Below, in pieces: positions 1 through 7,724 of a stretch of DNA of 34,160 nt (positions within the stretch are counted from its first letter, which is position 1; every line of letters begins with the position of its first letter). The notes under the pieces were generated by a model that was not told the origin of the DNA, did no database searches, and saw only the letters and a list, made by a program, of their open reading frames with translations. Position numbers and translations under genes: made by a program. The stretch spans positions 1 through 34,160 of the forward strand of contig JAQUQV010000026.1 in NCBI GenBank assembly GCA_028715905.1, read 5' to 3'. The stretch comes from Kiritimatiellia bacterium. Lineage in GTDB: Bacteria; Verrucomicrobiota; Kiritimatiellia; JAAZAB01.

Positions 1-297
1 TTGCGCTACGGCGAAAGCGTCACCCTGACGGCCTACAACGGCTATCTGTATTCCTGGTCCCTCGCAAACGAAACATACGGCGTCCTGAGTTCGCGGAGCG
101 GAATGATGGTAACCTACACCAGCATTTGCGACCCAGCAACCCCCGTCTCGCAGGTGGTCAAGGTAACCTCCACCTTCTCCGCCAACAGCGCTTACGTCTC
201 TTCAACCAACGGCTCTTCAGCCACCAATACGGCCGAGGCTTACATAACGCATATTTCCTCAACCAGCGATCTCATTACGGCCGCATCCGCGCCGTAA
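1..297 (+). CDS. C-terminal end of a repetitive, probably surface or secreted protein (partial)
   Basis: Only the last 98 codons are inside the window. The reading frame is open to the left edge, and the TTG at base 1 is probably not the start. The residues alternate small, aromatic and Thr/Ser positions (SVTLTAYNGYLYSWSL, then YGVLSSRSGMMVTYTS), a pattern seen in bacterial Ig-like beta-sandwich repeats of cell-surface proteins. The tail is rich in Ser, Thr and Asn and has no membrane anchor or sorting motif. The stop is followed after 7 nt by the GTG of the transporter gene, so the two may be co-transcribed. The Ig-like reading comes from pattern recognition only; the full length and function cannot be judged. 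Confidence 0.6.
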   Translation: MRYGESVTLTAYNGYLYSWSLANETYGVLSSRSGMMVTYTSICDPATPVSQVVKVTSTFSANSAYVSSTNGSSATNTAEAYITHISSTSDLITAASAP

Positions 298-304
298 TGC
301 CGGC

Positions 305-1492
305 GTGAAAACATCGCTCTTCCTTGTCAACGCCTGCCCGGCTCTGATGGATTGGCTCATTTTTCTGGCCACCTTTGCCGTCCTGTATCGCGCCGGCGAA
401 CAGCGCCTTACCTTTACCCAATGCGCCTGGCTGGCGGGAACTTCAGCCTTCTTTTACATGCTTGCCAGCCTGGGCGCGGGTTTCATAACCTCAAGAAAAA
501 ACGCCCGGCTGATTCTCTGGCTCAGCACCGCCCTGACCCTCCTGGGAATCATGGTCTGCCTCTTTGCCGGCCGATTCAATACGATGCTGGCCGGCATGGC
601 AATGCTGGGGGTTTTTCCGGCATTGTTTTTCAATTCATTCCAGGCTTTCATGCGCGGCGAATCCGCGCCGGGGGGGCTCATGAAAACCGTCGGCATTTAT
701 ACCCTCTCCTGGAGCATGGGAACGGGAATGGGTTTTATCTCTTCCGGATCGTTTTACAGCCACGGTCCCAGCCTGCTGGCGGTTTTGTCGCTGGCCATAG
801 GCCTGGCCATAATTATAGTTATCATCCGCCACAAGCGGCGGCCGCTGGAAGAAATTTCATCGGAAGAATATGTTGAAACGGAGGCGGCCGACGCGCGGCC
901 GTCCAACGCCCGTTATGTATGGGTGGGCTGGATAATAATTTTCACCGCCATGTTTGTCCAGAAACCCCTGACAAGTTTTTTTCCCGCGATTTGCGCGGCG
1001 CAGGGCGTCGGCTCGCTGGCGGCCAGCCTGCCGTTGTTCCTTATCTTTGCGGTCCAGGCTTTCGCCGGCCTGATTATGGCCCGATGCCGCCGCTTCCTTT
1101 ACCGGCGTTCCCCGTTTGTGGCCGCGCACGCTCTGGCCGCGCTGTTGTTTTTTATAATCTGGATCCGGCCCGTGATGAGCGTCAGCGTTTTCGCCTTCAG
1201 CCTGCTCGGCGTTTACTTCGGTTTCGCCTTTTTTTGCAGTGTTTATTACAGCTCCAATTCCGGGAACCGCGTTCTCAATGTCGGCATCAATGAATTCCTG
1301 GTCGGCACGGCTTCGCTGGCGGGGATTTTCATCAGTGAATGGTGGATGCGTTTTACCGCCGACAGCTCCAGCATGTACGCGGTTTGCGCGATAATGCTTT
1401 CCGTTTCAGTTGTGCTCCAATTTTTCACCGCGGGGGCGGCGCATTATGAGCGCGGACGGCGGCAAAAGATCGCCGCAGGGGAAAAAGACTGA
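305..1492 (+). CDS. MFS-type transporter, 12 predicted transmembrane helices
   Basis: The 395-residue product is very hydrophobic. Twelve likely membrane helices can be counted, six before and six after a charged cytoplasmic loop at about residues 180-200 (HKRRPLEEISSEE). This 6+6 layout and length are usual for the major facilitator superfamily. A charged stretch (RKNAR) follows helix 2 where the MFS 2-3 loop motif lies, but the classic GxxxDRxGRR form is not clear. The start is GTG, 7 nt after the preceding stop and without an obvious Shine-Dalgarno sequence; an internal ATG at codon 15 is an alternative. The substrate is not evident. The neighbour on the left is a surface protein and on the right a tRNA, so context does not help. 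Confidence 0.75.
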   Translation: MKTSLFLVNACPALMDWLIFLATFAVLYRAGEQRLTFTQCAWLAGTSAFFYMLASLGAGFITSRKNARLILWLSTALTLLGIMVCLFAGRFNTMLAGMAMLGVFPALFFNSFQAFMRGESAPGGLMKTVGIYTLSWSMGTGMGFISSGSFYSHGPSLLAVLSLAIGLAIIIVIIRHKRRPLEEISSEEYVETEAADARPSNARYVWVGWIIIFTAMFVQKPLTSFFPAICAAQGVGSLAASLPLFLIFAVQAFAGLIMARCRRFLYRRSPFVAAHALAALLFFIIWIRPVMSVSVFAFSLLGVYFGFAFFCSVYYSSNSGNRVLNVGINEFLVGTASLAGIFISEWWMRFTADSSSMYAVCAIMLSVSVVLQFFTAGAAHYERGRRQKIAAGEKD

Positions 1493-1500
1493 CGCCATAA

Positions 1501-1560
1501 GGCGGCGGTCCCGCCGCCCGAAACAAACGGCTGGCGCCCCGCCGTTAATCCGCAAGCATC
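1501..1560. repeat. GC hairpin plus short dispersed motif after the transporter gene
   Basis: GGCGGCGG (1501-1508) and CCGCCGCC (1511-1518) are perfect inverse complements almost without a loop. No U-run follows, so this is not a classical terminator. The next bases, AAACAAACGGCTGGC (1521-1535), recur exactly at 9675-9689 downstream of the S1 gene. The two places therefore probably hold related degenerate copies of one small intergenic repeat. Confidence 0.4.
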
Positions 1561-1596
1561 ATTTGCGGAAAGAATGATATTTTGTTTGTTTTTCCC

Positions 1597-1624
1597 TTGC
1601 CTTCTACGGCAAAAAAACTATTGT
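1597..1624 (+). promoter_or_regulatory. Probable sigma-70-type promoter of tRNA-Asp
   Basis: TTGCCT (1597-1602) and TATTGT (1619-1624) are separated by 16 bp. Transcription would begin near 1631, a few bases before the mature tRNA 5' end at 1639. The call rests on consensus resemblance and position only. Confidence 0.5.
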
Positions 1625-1638
1625 GTTACAGATATGCC

Positions 1639-1715
1639 GGGGGAGTAGCGCAATTGGCTAGAGCATCGGCTTGTCACGCCGAAGGTTGCGGGTTCGAGCC
1701 CCGTCTCTCCCGCCA
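1639..1715 (+). tRNA. tRNA-Asp, anticodon GTC
   Basis: A full cloverleaf can be drawn. The acceptor GGGGGAG (1639-1645) pairs with CTCTCCC (1705-1711) with one G-U pair. The anticodon stem TCGGC/GCCGA encloses the loop TTGTCAC, with GTC at 1673-1675. The T stem GCGGG/CCCGT encloses TTCGAGC. Discriminator G1712 (normal for tRNA-Asp) is followed by an encoded CCA. Length is 77 nt. Confidence 0.97.
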
Positions 1716-1784
1716 CAATCGCGCGCCCGGCTTAATCGCGTGAAAAACAAAGTCTCGTCAGAAAAAGAATAGGAGGAACATTCC

Positions 1785-3368
1785 ATGAAAACACTGTTTT
1801 CCACCATCCTGACCGCGGCCCTTTTGTTCACGCCCTGTTTTTCACGGGCGCAGTCGCCGGAAGAGCTCATGGGCGTGCCGCCGGATGAATTTGAAAACCC
1901 GGCCCAGATTTATCTTAACTCGGTTATGGAGCGCTCCGACCAGATGCTCCAGGCCAAGGATGAAAACGGGGCGCTGGCGCTCCTGACCGAAAATTTTGAC
2001 CACTTCGCCCGCCTGCGCGCCTCTCTTTCCGCCAAGATGCTGGATATCTTCCTGGCCGGGGATAACGCCGCGGAAGCCAAGCGTTTTTTTCTGCAGCATG
2101 CGCCGCAGGACCCGGAAATCGCCCGTGCCGGCATTGACAAAATTTATTCGTATTACCTCCGCAAACAGGATAATGACGCAATCATTGAATGGACCGCGCA
2201 GTTGCTGAAACTGCCGCTCCCGGAAGATCTGCAGCCGCTGGTCTTCAACTGGCGCCTGAACGCCGTCTGTTCCGGCGGAACCCTGGAGAAGGCGCGCGAC
2301 ATCATCAAAACATGCGGCGCCGCCTTTTCCCCTGAAACCTGCCGGACCATATTCGCGCCGGCCCTCTCTTCCCTCGTTGAAAAAAACAAATACGACGACG
2401 CCGACCGACTCCTGAACATGATTGAAAAGGAAGGCAAGGGCGCCGGGGAATTGCGCTCCATGGCCGCGGCCGAAAAAACGAAAATATTCATCCTGCGGGA
2501 ACAATGGAAAGAGGGCAAGGAGTTTCTCATGAAAAAGCTGGCGGATTTGTCCGACGGCGATTTGGCCGGAACGATTTCCTTTGCCGCCGCCAAAGCCCGC
2601 AAAGACGCGGAATTTGACGCGGTTGACCAGATGTGCATGTTTACCCTCAAAAACCGGCAAATAAACAGCGGCGCGGGAAACGCGGCCGCGCGCGCTTCGC
2701 TTGCCATGCTGAAAGCGAACAATAAAATCCCCCTGATTCCCGCGCGGCTCGGGGAATTCATGGACATGGGCTTGAAAACACCCGCCCTCTATTCTGTTTA
2801 TTGCGACTATTTTTATCCGGTTGTTATGCAGGAAAACAGGGATTTGGCAAAACAAATGATGGCTTTCGGCGATAAGTTCGGCGGCCAACTGGAAAAAACG
2901 GACGATCAAAAACAAATGGCCCTGTTCGGAATAGACGCTTTGTTCATCATCGGCGATTACGAGGGGGCGCTGCAAGCCGCCGCGGAAAATAAAAAATACT
3001 GGCCAAAGGACTGGCTGGATTCAACCCGGGCGAAAATCGGGGCGCACCTTGCGCTGGAAAAAAAGAATTACAGCGAAGCCGTGGAAGGCTTCAGGAAGTA
3101 CATGGTTTACATAGCCGAAAACAAAGTCGGCTCATACAACCCGATCAACGAACAGATATACACGCCGGACATGCTGCTGGGATTCAACGCCATGCGAATC
3201 GGCAATATCCTGCGCGACAACCTCAAGGACGAGCCGGGCGCCCGCAAAGCCTACGACGAAGCCGAAAAATACTTCAAAAAAGCGGCAAAGGATGTCAGGC
3301 CGGACACCAAGGAAGCAAAATATATTGAGGAACAGATGGCTTTGCTTGACGCCCGCAAAAAGCAATGA
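1785..3368 (+). CDS. Exported helical-repeat (TPR-like) protein of unknown role
   Basis: A 527-residue protein with a clear signal peptide: Lys at position 2, a hydrophobic core (LFSTILTAALLFTPCF) and a likely cleavage after SRA around residue 22. The mature part is almost entirely predicted helix. It repeats short amphipathic helix pairs with Ala, Leu, Tyr and charged residues (for example LEKKNYSEAVEGFRKYM and RKAYDEAEKYFKKAAK near the C-terminus), as in tetratricopeptide or Sel1-type scaffolds. The start is well supported by AGGAGG at 1771-1776, 8 nt before ATG. The gene appears monocistronic, lying between tRNA-Asp and metXW. A periplasmic or outer-membrane-associated scaffold is plausible, but no enzymatic motif was recognised. 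Confidence 0.7.
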   Translation: MKTLFSTILTAALLFTPCFSRAQSPEELMGVPPDEFENPAQIYLNSVMERSDQMLQAKDENGALALLTENFDHFARLRASLSAKMLDIFLAGDNAAEAKRFFLQHAPQDPEIARAGIDKIYSYYLRKQDNDAIIEWTAQLLKLPLPEDLQPLVFNWRLNAVCSGGTLEKARDIIKTCGAAFSPETCRTIFAPALSSLVEKNKYDDADRLLNMIEKEGKGAGELRSMAAAEKTKIFILREQWKEGKEFLMKKLADLSDGDLAGTISFAAAKARKDAEFDAVDQMCMFTLKNRQINSGAGNAAARASLAMLKANNKIPLIPARLGEFMDMGLKTPALYSVYCDYFYPVVMQENRDLAKQMMAFGDKFGGQLEKTDDQKQMALFGIDALFIIGDYEGALQAAAENKKYWPKDWLDSTRAKIGAHLALEKKNYSEAVEGFRKYMVYIAENKVGSYNPINEQIYTPDMLLGFNAMRIGNILRDNLKDEPGARKAYDEAEKYFKKAAKDVRPDTKEAKYIEEQMALLDARKKQ

Positions 3369-3481
3369 GCAGGGCAGAACGCAGAAGGAGAAAATAATCA
3401 GCCGGCGCTATCCCGGAATTGCCCTTCTTCCATGGCCGTCCCGTCTGAATCTTCCGGCATGAAACACAGGGGCTTCCTTTA

Positions 3482-5308
3482 ATGAGTAATGGGTTTTCAG
3501 ACAAGGGCAGCGTCGGTTTGGTTGAAACAAAATACCGGCGCCTGGAACTGCCGCCGGAAGGATTTAAACTGGAAAACGGCGGCCTGCTCCCCGAACTGCA
3601 GGTGGCTTACGAAACCTACGGCCGCCTCTCGGAAAAAGCCGATAATGCCGTCTACATCTGCCATGCGCTGACCGGCGACGCCCATGTCGCCGGCTGCCAT
3701 ACCCCCGGGGACTCCAAGCCGGGCTGGTGGGACGCCATGATCGGCCCCGGAAAGGGCATTGACACCAACCGCTTCCACGTGATCTGCGCCAATATCCTCG
3801 GCGGCTGCAGGGGCACCACCGGCCCCTCTTCCATTGACCCGCGCACCGGCAAACCGTACGGCTCTTCCTTCCCTTCCATCACCATCGCGGATATCGTGAA
3901 AGTCCAGCAACTCCTGCTGCGCCAACTGGGTATTTCCCGCCTGGCGGCGGTGGTCGGCGGTTCGCTCGGCGGAATGCAGGCGCTGGAATGGAGCATCCGT
4001 TTTCCGCAGATGACCGCCAAATGCGTCTGCATCGCCTCCGGAATGAACCTTTCGGCGCAGGCGCTGGCTTTTGACATCGTCGGACGCAACGCCATCATAT
4101 CCGATCCGGCCTGGGCCGGCGGCGATTACTACCAGAACAGGGACAAACCAGCGGAAGGCCTGGCCCAGGCGCGGATGATTGGACACATCACCTATTTGTC
4201 GTCGGAAAACATGAAACGCAAGTTCGGCCGGGAGAAAAAAAAATTATCCGATCCCCTGCCGCGTTTCGCCACTCCGTTCCAGGTGGAAAGCTATCTGGAT
4301 TATCAGGGCGAAAAATTCGTGCACCGCTTTGACGCAAACTCCTACCTGCATATCACCGAGGCCATGGATGTTTTTGACCTGGCGGAAAACACATCCGAGC
4401 CGGCCGACGCTTTCCGCAACGTTGACCCCAAAACGCGTTTCCTGGTGGTGGCCCTCAGTTCCGACTGGCTTTTCCCCCCGGAACAATCGCTCCAGCTGGC
4501 CGGCGCGCTGATCCGCGCCAAAAAACGGGTTTCATACTGCCTTTTGCGCTCGCCTTACGGGCACGACGCATTTCTGGTTGAAATTGACCACCTCGCCGAG
4601 GTCATGCGCGCCTTCCTGGAATCACCCGACGGACCGGCAGCGCAAATCTCGCAACACGCCGTTGCCGGCCGGCCGCGCCGCGGCGCCGCCTTCCGCGGCA
4701 AAACCGATTCCCCGGACGAATTCCCCTTCATCATTGAACGGATCAAACCCGGCGCAGCCGTGCTTGACCTCGGTTGCGGCGACGGGCGGCTGCTCTGCGA
4801 GCTTTTTGCCGCGAAAAGCATTTCCGGGCTCGGCCTGGATATTGACCTTGACAATATTATCAGCGTAATCCGCAAGGGATTGGACGTGTTTCAGTGCGAC
4901 CTGGATGCCGGGTTAAACTCAATCCCCGACAAAACATACGATTACGCCGTTCTCAGCCAGACCCTGCAAGTCGTGCGCAAACCCCGCCAACTGCTCAACG
5001 AAATGCTCCGCGTGGCCCGCGTCGGCGTCGTCAGTTTTCCGAATTTCGGCAATTGGCGCTACCGCCTGCGGCTGGGATTGACCGGGAAAATGCCGGTCTC
5101 AGATTCCCTGCCCTTTGAATGGTATGACACGCCGAACATTCACCTTTCAACGCTCCGCGACTTCCGGGCGCTTTGCGCCTTGGACCGCATCCGCATCCGG
5201 GAGGAAACCTGCATCCCGCGTAATTTTGCGGACATGATTTTCACCAAAATCGGCTGGCGCAATCTCGGGGCCGACCGGATTCTGATTGAAATTTCACGCG
5301 ACGAATAA
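3482..5308 (+). CDS. metX-metW: Fused homoserine O-acyltransferase (MetX) and MetW-type methyltransferase-fold protein
   Basis: The 608-residue product has two domains. Residues 1 to about 380 are an alpha/beta-hydrolase homoserine O-acyltransferase of the MetX type. The nucleophile elbow GGSLGGMQ carries Ser161, and the other triad residues are Asp328 (SSDWLFPPEQ) and His361 (SPYGHDAF). MetX activates L-homoserine for methionine synthesis; acetyl versus succinyl specificity cannot be read from sequence. After a linker rich in Arg, Ala and Pro (about 381-410), residues 411-608 match MetW: the SAM-binding-like motif VLDLGCGDG (427-435) and the family signatures VVSFPNFGNWRYR and FEWYDTPNIHLST. 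MetX and MetW are usually separate neighbouring genes, so the fusion is notable. No strong Shine-Dalgarno precedes ATG 3482. cysE follows, giving a sulfur amino-acid context. Confidence 0.93.
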   Translation: MSNGFSDKGSVGLVETKYRRLELPPEGFKLENGGLLPELQVAYETYGRLSEKADNAVYICHALTGDAHVAGCHTPGDSKPGWWDAMIGPGKGIDTNRFHVICANILGGCRGTTGPSSIDPRTGKPYGSSFPSITIADIVKVQQLLLRQLGISRLAAVVGGSLGGMQALEWSIRFPQMTAKCVCIASGMNLSAQALAFDIVGRNAIISDPAWAGGDYYQNRDKPAEGLAQARMIGHITYLSSENMKRKFGREKKKLSDPLPRFATPFQVESYLDYQGEKFVHRFDANSYLHITEAMDVFDLAENTSEPADAFRNVDPKTRFLVVALSSDWLFPPEQSLQLAGALIRAKKRVSYCLLRSPYGHDAFLVEIDHLAEVMRAFLESPDGPAAQISQHAVAGRPRRGAAFRGKTDSPDEFPFIIERIKPGAAVLDLGCGDGRLLCELFAAKSISGLGLDIDLDNIISVIRKGLDVFQCDLDAGLNSIPDKTYDYAVLSQTLQVVRKPRQLLNEMLRVARVGVVSFPNFGNWRYRLRLGLTGKMPVSDSLPFEWYDTPNIHLSTLRDFRALCALDRIRIREETCIPRNFADMIFTKIGWRNLGADRILIEISRDE

Positions 5309-5400
5309 AAAACAATGCATTTTCACGGCCATTCGGATGAATTTTGCGCGCTTTGCGTGCAAAATTCAGATATCAATTGCCCAGACTGCGGAGAAAACGC

Positions 5401-6360
5401 ATGAAACTGAAGGAATGGATGGACCGCTCGTTGCCCGCGATAGTTGACCGCATGGCCAACACCACAAATTGCCCGGCGCTTGTCAACACCGAAAAAAGCT
5501 TCAACCTTGCCGGACAGAAATCCGTCTACGCGGTGGTGGAAGAACTCCTGGGCATTCTTTTCCCGGGCTGCCACGGTTCCGGCCCCCTCCCCGAAAAGCA
5601 ACTAACCGATTTTTACGGCGCCCGGCTGCGCGCGATTTCCGCGCGCCTCGCCGACCAGGTGGAAAATGCCTTCCGTTACCAGTGCCTGGTGGAAAAATGC
5701 GGAAACTGCGGCGACTGCCGCGCCCGGGCCGAGGAGGCGGCAACCTTCCTGATTGAACAACTGCCGTCAATCCGCGAACTATTGCAGAAGGATATTCAGG
5801 CCGCTTACGAAGGCGACCCAGCCGCAAGGTCTTTCATGGAAATAGTGATGAGTTATCCCGGCCTGCAAGCCATCGCCGTGCACCGTCTGGCTCATCCGCT
5901 CTATGAAAAGGGAGTCCCCCTTATCCCGCGCATCATGACCGAACTGGCGCATTCGCGCACCGGCATTGACATTCACCCCGGGGCCAAAATCGGCGCCGGA
6001 TTCTTCATTGACCACGGCACCGGCGTGGTGATCGGTGAAACCTGCGTCATCGGCAAAAACGTGAAAATCTACCAGGGCGTTACCCTGGGCGCGTTGAGTT
6101 TTCCCAAGGATGAACAGGGCAATCCGATCAAAGGCATCAAGCGCCACCCGGAAGTGCGGAACAATGCCACCATTTACGCCGGCGCCACCATCCTCGGCGG
6201 CCAAACCATTGTCGGCGAGGGGGCGGTGATCGGCGGCAACGTGTGGCTTACCCATTCCGTGCCGGCCGGCGCAACGGTCTATAACCGCCAGCCGAAACCG
6301 GAGATCAAGATGGGCACGGACGGCGCGCGGAAAACTTCAAAACCCAACGTTCAACCTTGA
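5401..6360 (+). CDS. cysE: Serine O-acetyltransferase (CysE/EpsC type)
   Basis: The product, 319 residues from ATG 5401, transfers acetyl from acetyl-CoA to L-serine, the first step of cysteine synthesis. The C-terminal half is a left-handed beta-helix with hexapeptide repeats: TGIDIHPGAKIGAGFFIDHGTG, then IGETCVIG and NVKIYQG. His205 in DHGTG matches the catalytic His, and the Asp of GIDIHPGA its partner. The N-terminal helical domain is longer than in E. coli CysE and contains a Cys cluster (CLVEKCGNCGDC) at about residues 98-109. An upstream TTG at 5344 is in frame, but GGAGA 5389-5393 fits ATG 5401 better. The next gene overlaps this one by 4 nt, and metX-metW lies upstream, so the three may form one operon. 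Confidence 0.93.
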   Translation: MKLKEWMDRSLPAIVDRMANTTNCPALVNTEKSFNLAGQKSVYAVVEELLGILFPGCHGSGPLPEKQLTDFYGARLRAISARLADQVENAFRYQCLVEKCGNCGDCRARAEEAATFLIEQLPSIRELLQKDIQAAYEGDPAARSFMEIVMSYPGLQAIAVHRLAHPLYEKGVPLIPRIMTELAHSRTGIDIHPGAKIGAGFFIDHGTGVVIGETCVIGKNVKIYQGVTLGALSFPKDEQGNPIKGIKRHPEVRNNATIYAGATILGGQTIVGEGAVIGGNVWLTHSVPAGATVYNRQPKPEIKMGTDGARKTSKPNVQP

Positions 6361-7436
6361 ACGCCGAACATAAATTCACCGGTTTTACCCCGCGGTGTTT
6401 CGCCGCGGCAGTTGGCCGGACGCGGCGTGCGCAGTATCTGCCGGGGCTTTTTTTAATAACCGCCTCTTTCCTCGCGCCCTTGCGCCTTTCCACGGCGGCA
6501 GGGGCCGCGCGGCCGGCCCCCGTCATCGTCTGCGATGAATGCGAATGTTTTTTCGGGGCGGTTCCCAACACGGAAGTCATCCGCCACGAGTTCATTCTCG
6601 CCAACGAAGGCGCGGCCCCGCTTCATATTCCGGCCGTGCGCACGGACTGCGGATGCGTTGCCGCGCGGGTTGATGACGACACGCTTGCCCCCGGCGAGCA
6701 CACGGCGCTCAGGGTAATTTTTAAGCTGAAGGGGCGCAGCGGGCCGCAAATGCGGCGCATTATTGTTGAATCAAACGATCCAAAGGCGGCGCAGCTTGTT
6801 TTGGCGCTGATCGGCGAGGCGCTCGCCCCCCTTGAAATCAAGCCCGGCCGGATTGCATGGGGCATTGTCCACGAGGCCGCGCGGGTTGAAAAATCATGCG
6901 AAATAAGATTTGCCGAAGGCGACGAAACCTATATTACCGCCGTCGCGCCGGAAGACCCTTCCTTTGCGGCGGAATTCGTCAGCCTCAAGCCGCGCCGGGT
7001 TTACAGAATAACCGTGCGCACCGCGCCGCCCCTGCGCCCGGGATCCTTCCAATCAACCCTGCGGGCGCTGACGGATCACCCCCGTTTCAAGATTATTGAA
7101 ATTCCGATGCAGGGCCGCGTGGTCGGGGATATTTACGCTGTTCCCGGGGAAATCGTCATCCCCTCCCGGAAGCGCGGGACGGACGCGTTTTCCCTGATGG
7201 TTTATTCCGGCCAGGAAAAAAAATTCAAGCTCCTCCGGGCGGAACCGCCCGCGCCGGAGATAAAAACAACCCTCCGCCCGATGGCGGGAAACCGCGCCTG
7301 GCGGATTGACATAGACAATATCATGCCGTCTGACAAGCTCAATGGAACCGATCTTGTCATTTTTACCGATTCAGACGCAACGCCGGTCCTGAAAGTCCCG
7401 ATCAGGACGCCGGACGCCGGCGAACGGCACAATTAA
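6357..7436 (+). CDS. DUF1573-containing exported protein
   Basis: The 359-residue product has a basic N-terminus followed by a hydrophobic stretch (YLPGLFLITASFLAPL, about residues 28-43), probably a long signal peptide or anchor. Residues of about 60-150 match the DUF1573 beta-sandwich: NTEVIRHEFILANEGAAPLHI, the conserved CGC within RTDCGCVAA, the APGE turn and ESNDP. A second immunoglobulin-like region probably follows, to about 350. DUF1573 proteins are common in Bacteroidetes and PVC bacteria and are generally uncharacterised. The start TTG 6357 overlaps the cysE stop in TTGA, implying translational coupling. The exact start remains uncertain because no strong ribosome binding site is present. 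Confidence 0.75.
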   Translation: MNAEHKFTGFTPRCFAAAVGRTRRAQYLPGLFLITASFLAPLRLSTAAGAARPAPVIVCDECECFFGAVPNTEVIRHEFILANEGAAPLHIPAVRTDCGCVAARVDDDTLAPGEHTALRVIFKLKGRSGPQMRRIIVESNDPKAAQLVLALIGEALAPLEIKPGRIAWGIVHEAARVEKSCEIRFAEGDETYITAVAPEDPSFAAEFVSLKPRRVYRITVRTAPPLRPGSFQSTLRALTDHPRFKIIEIPMQGRVVGDIYAVPGEIVIPSRKRGTDAFSLMVYSGQEKKFKLLRAEPPAPEIKTTLRPMAGNRAWRIDIDNIMPSDKLNGTDLVIFTDSDATPVLKVPIRTPDAGERHN

Positions 7437-7508
7437 ACGTTATGCCCTTTAACGGACACAATGATCCGCTTTTTTCGTTCATACCCCAATAAATTCTCAG
7501 AAAAAGGC

Positions 7509-7536
7509 TTGCTTATTGCCGGATATTGTATTTAAT
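7509..7536 (+). promoter_or_regulatory. Probable promoter of the S1 gene
   Basis: TTGCTT (7509-7514) and TTTAAT (7531-7536) are 16 bp apart in an AT-richer stretch. It would give a leader of about 180-230 nt before rpsA. The rest of the 7437-7724 gap contains the leader hairpin listed next and a weak CGGA/TCCG hairpin followed by six T near 7455-7475 that could end upstream transcription. Confidence 0.4.
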
Positions 7537-7648
7537 TCCTTGTTTTCCCGAAATGACAGGGCGGTTTCAGGGAATTAACTGAACATAACAATCGGCCCAT
7601 AAACCGTGAAAGAAGACGACAGGCCACAGGCTTCAGACCGCAAAAGCA

Positions 7649-7667
7649 ATCCGCATAATATGCGGAT
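7649..7667 (+). promoter_or_regulatory. Perfect hairpin in the S1 mRNA leader
   Basis: ATCCGCAT (7649-7656) and ATGCGGAT (7660-7667) are perfect inverse complements with loop AAT, 57 nt before the annotated ATG. S1 autoregulates through its structured leader in well-studied bacteria; a similar role here is inference. Confidence 0.4.
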
Positions 7668-7724
7668 GACCGCGCCATCCACGCTGCGGCGCGTTACAGT
7701 TCCCATGGGCAGCGCAAAATAACC

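Noticed and set aside
1842-2975. Long open frame (377 codons) on the minus strand
   Set aside because: It lies wholly antisense to the exported helical-repeat gene, which has a good ribosome binding site and signal peptide. The minus frame shows no recognisable domain and arises from GC-rich codon use.
3369-3481. Possible SAM or other riboswitch before metX-metW
   Set aside because: The 113-nt gap lacks the conserved cores of the SAM riboswitch classes I know and shows no terminator hairpin. Only a fragment resembling the dispersed repeat arm (GCAGAACGCAGAAGG) is visible.
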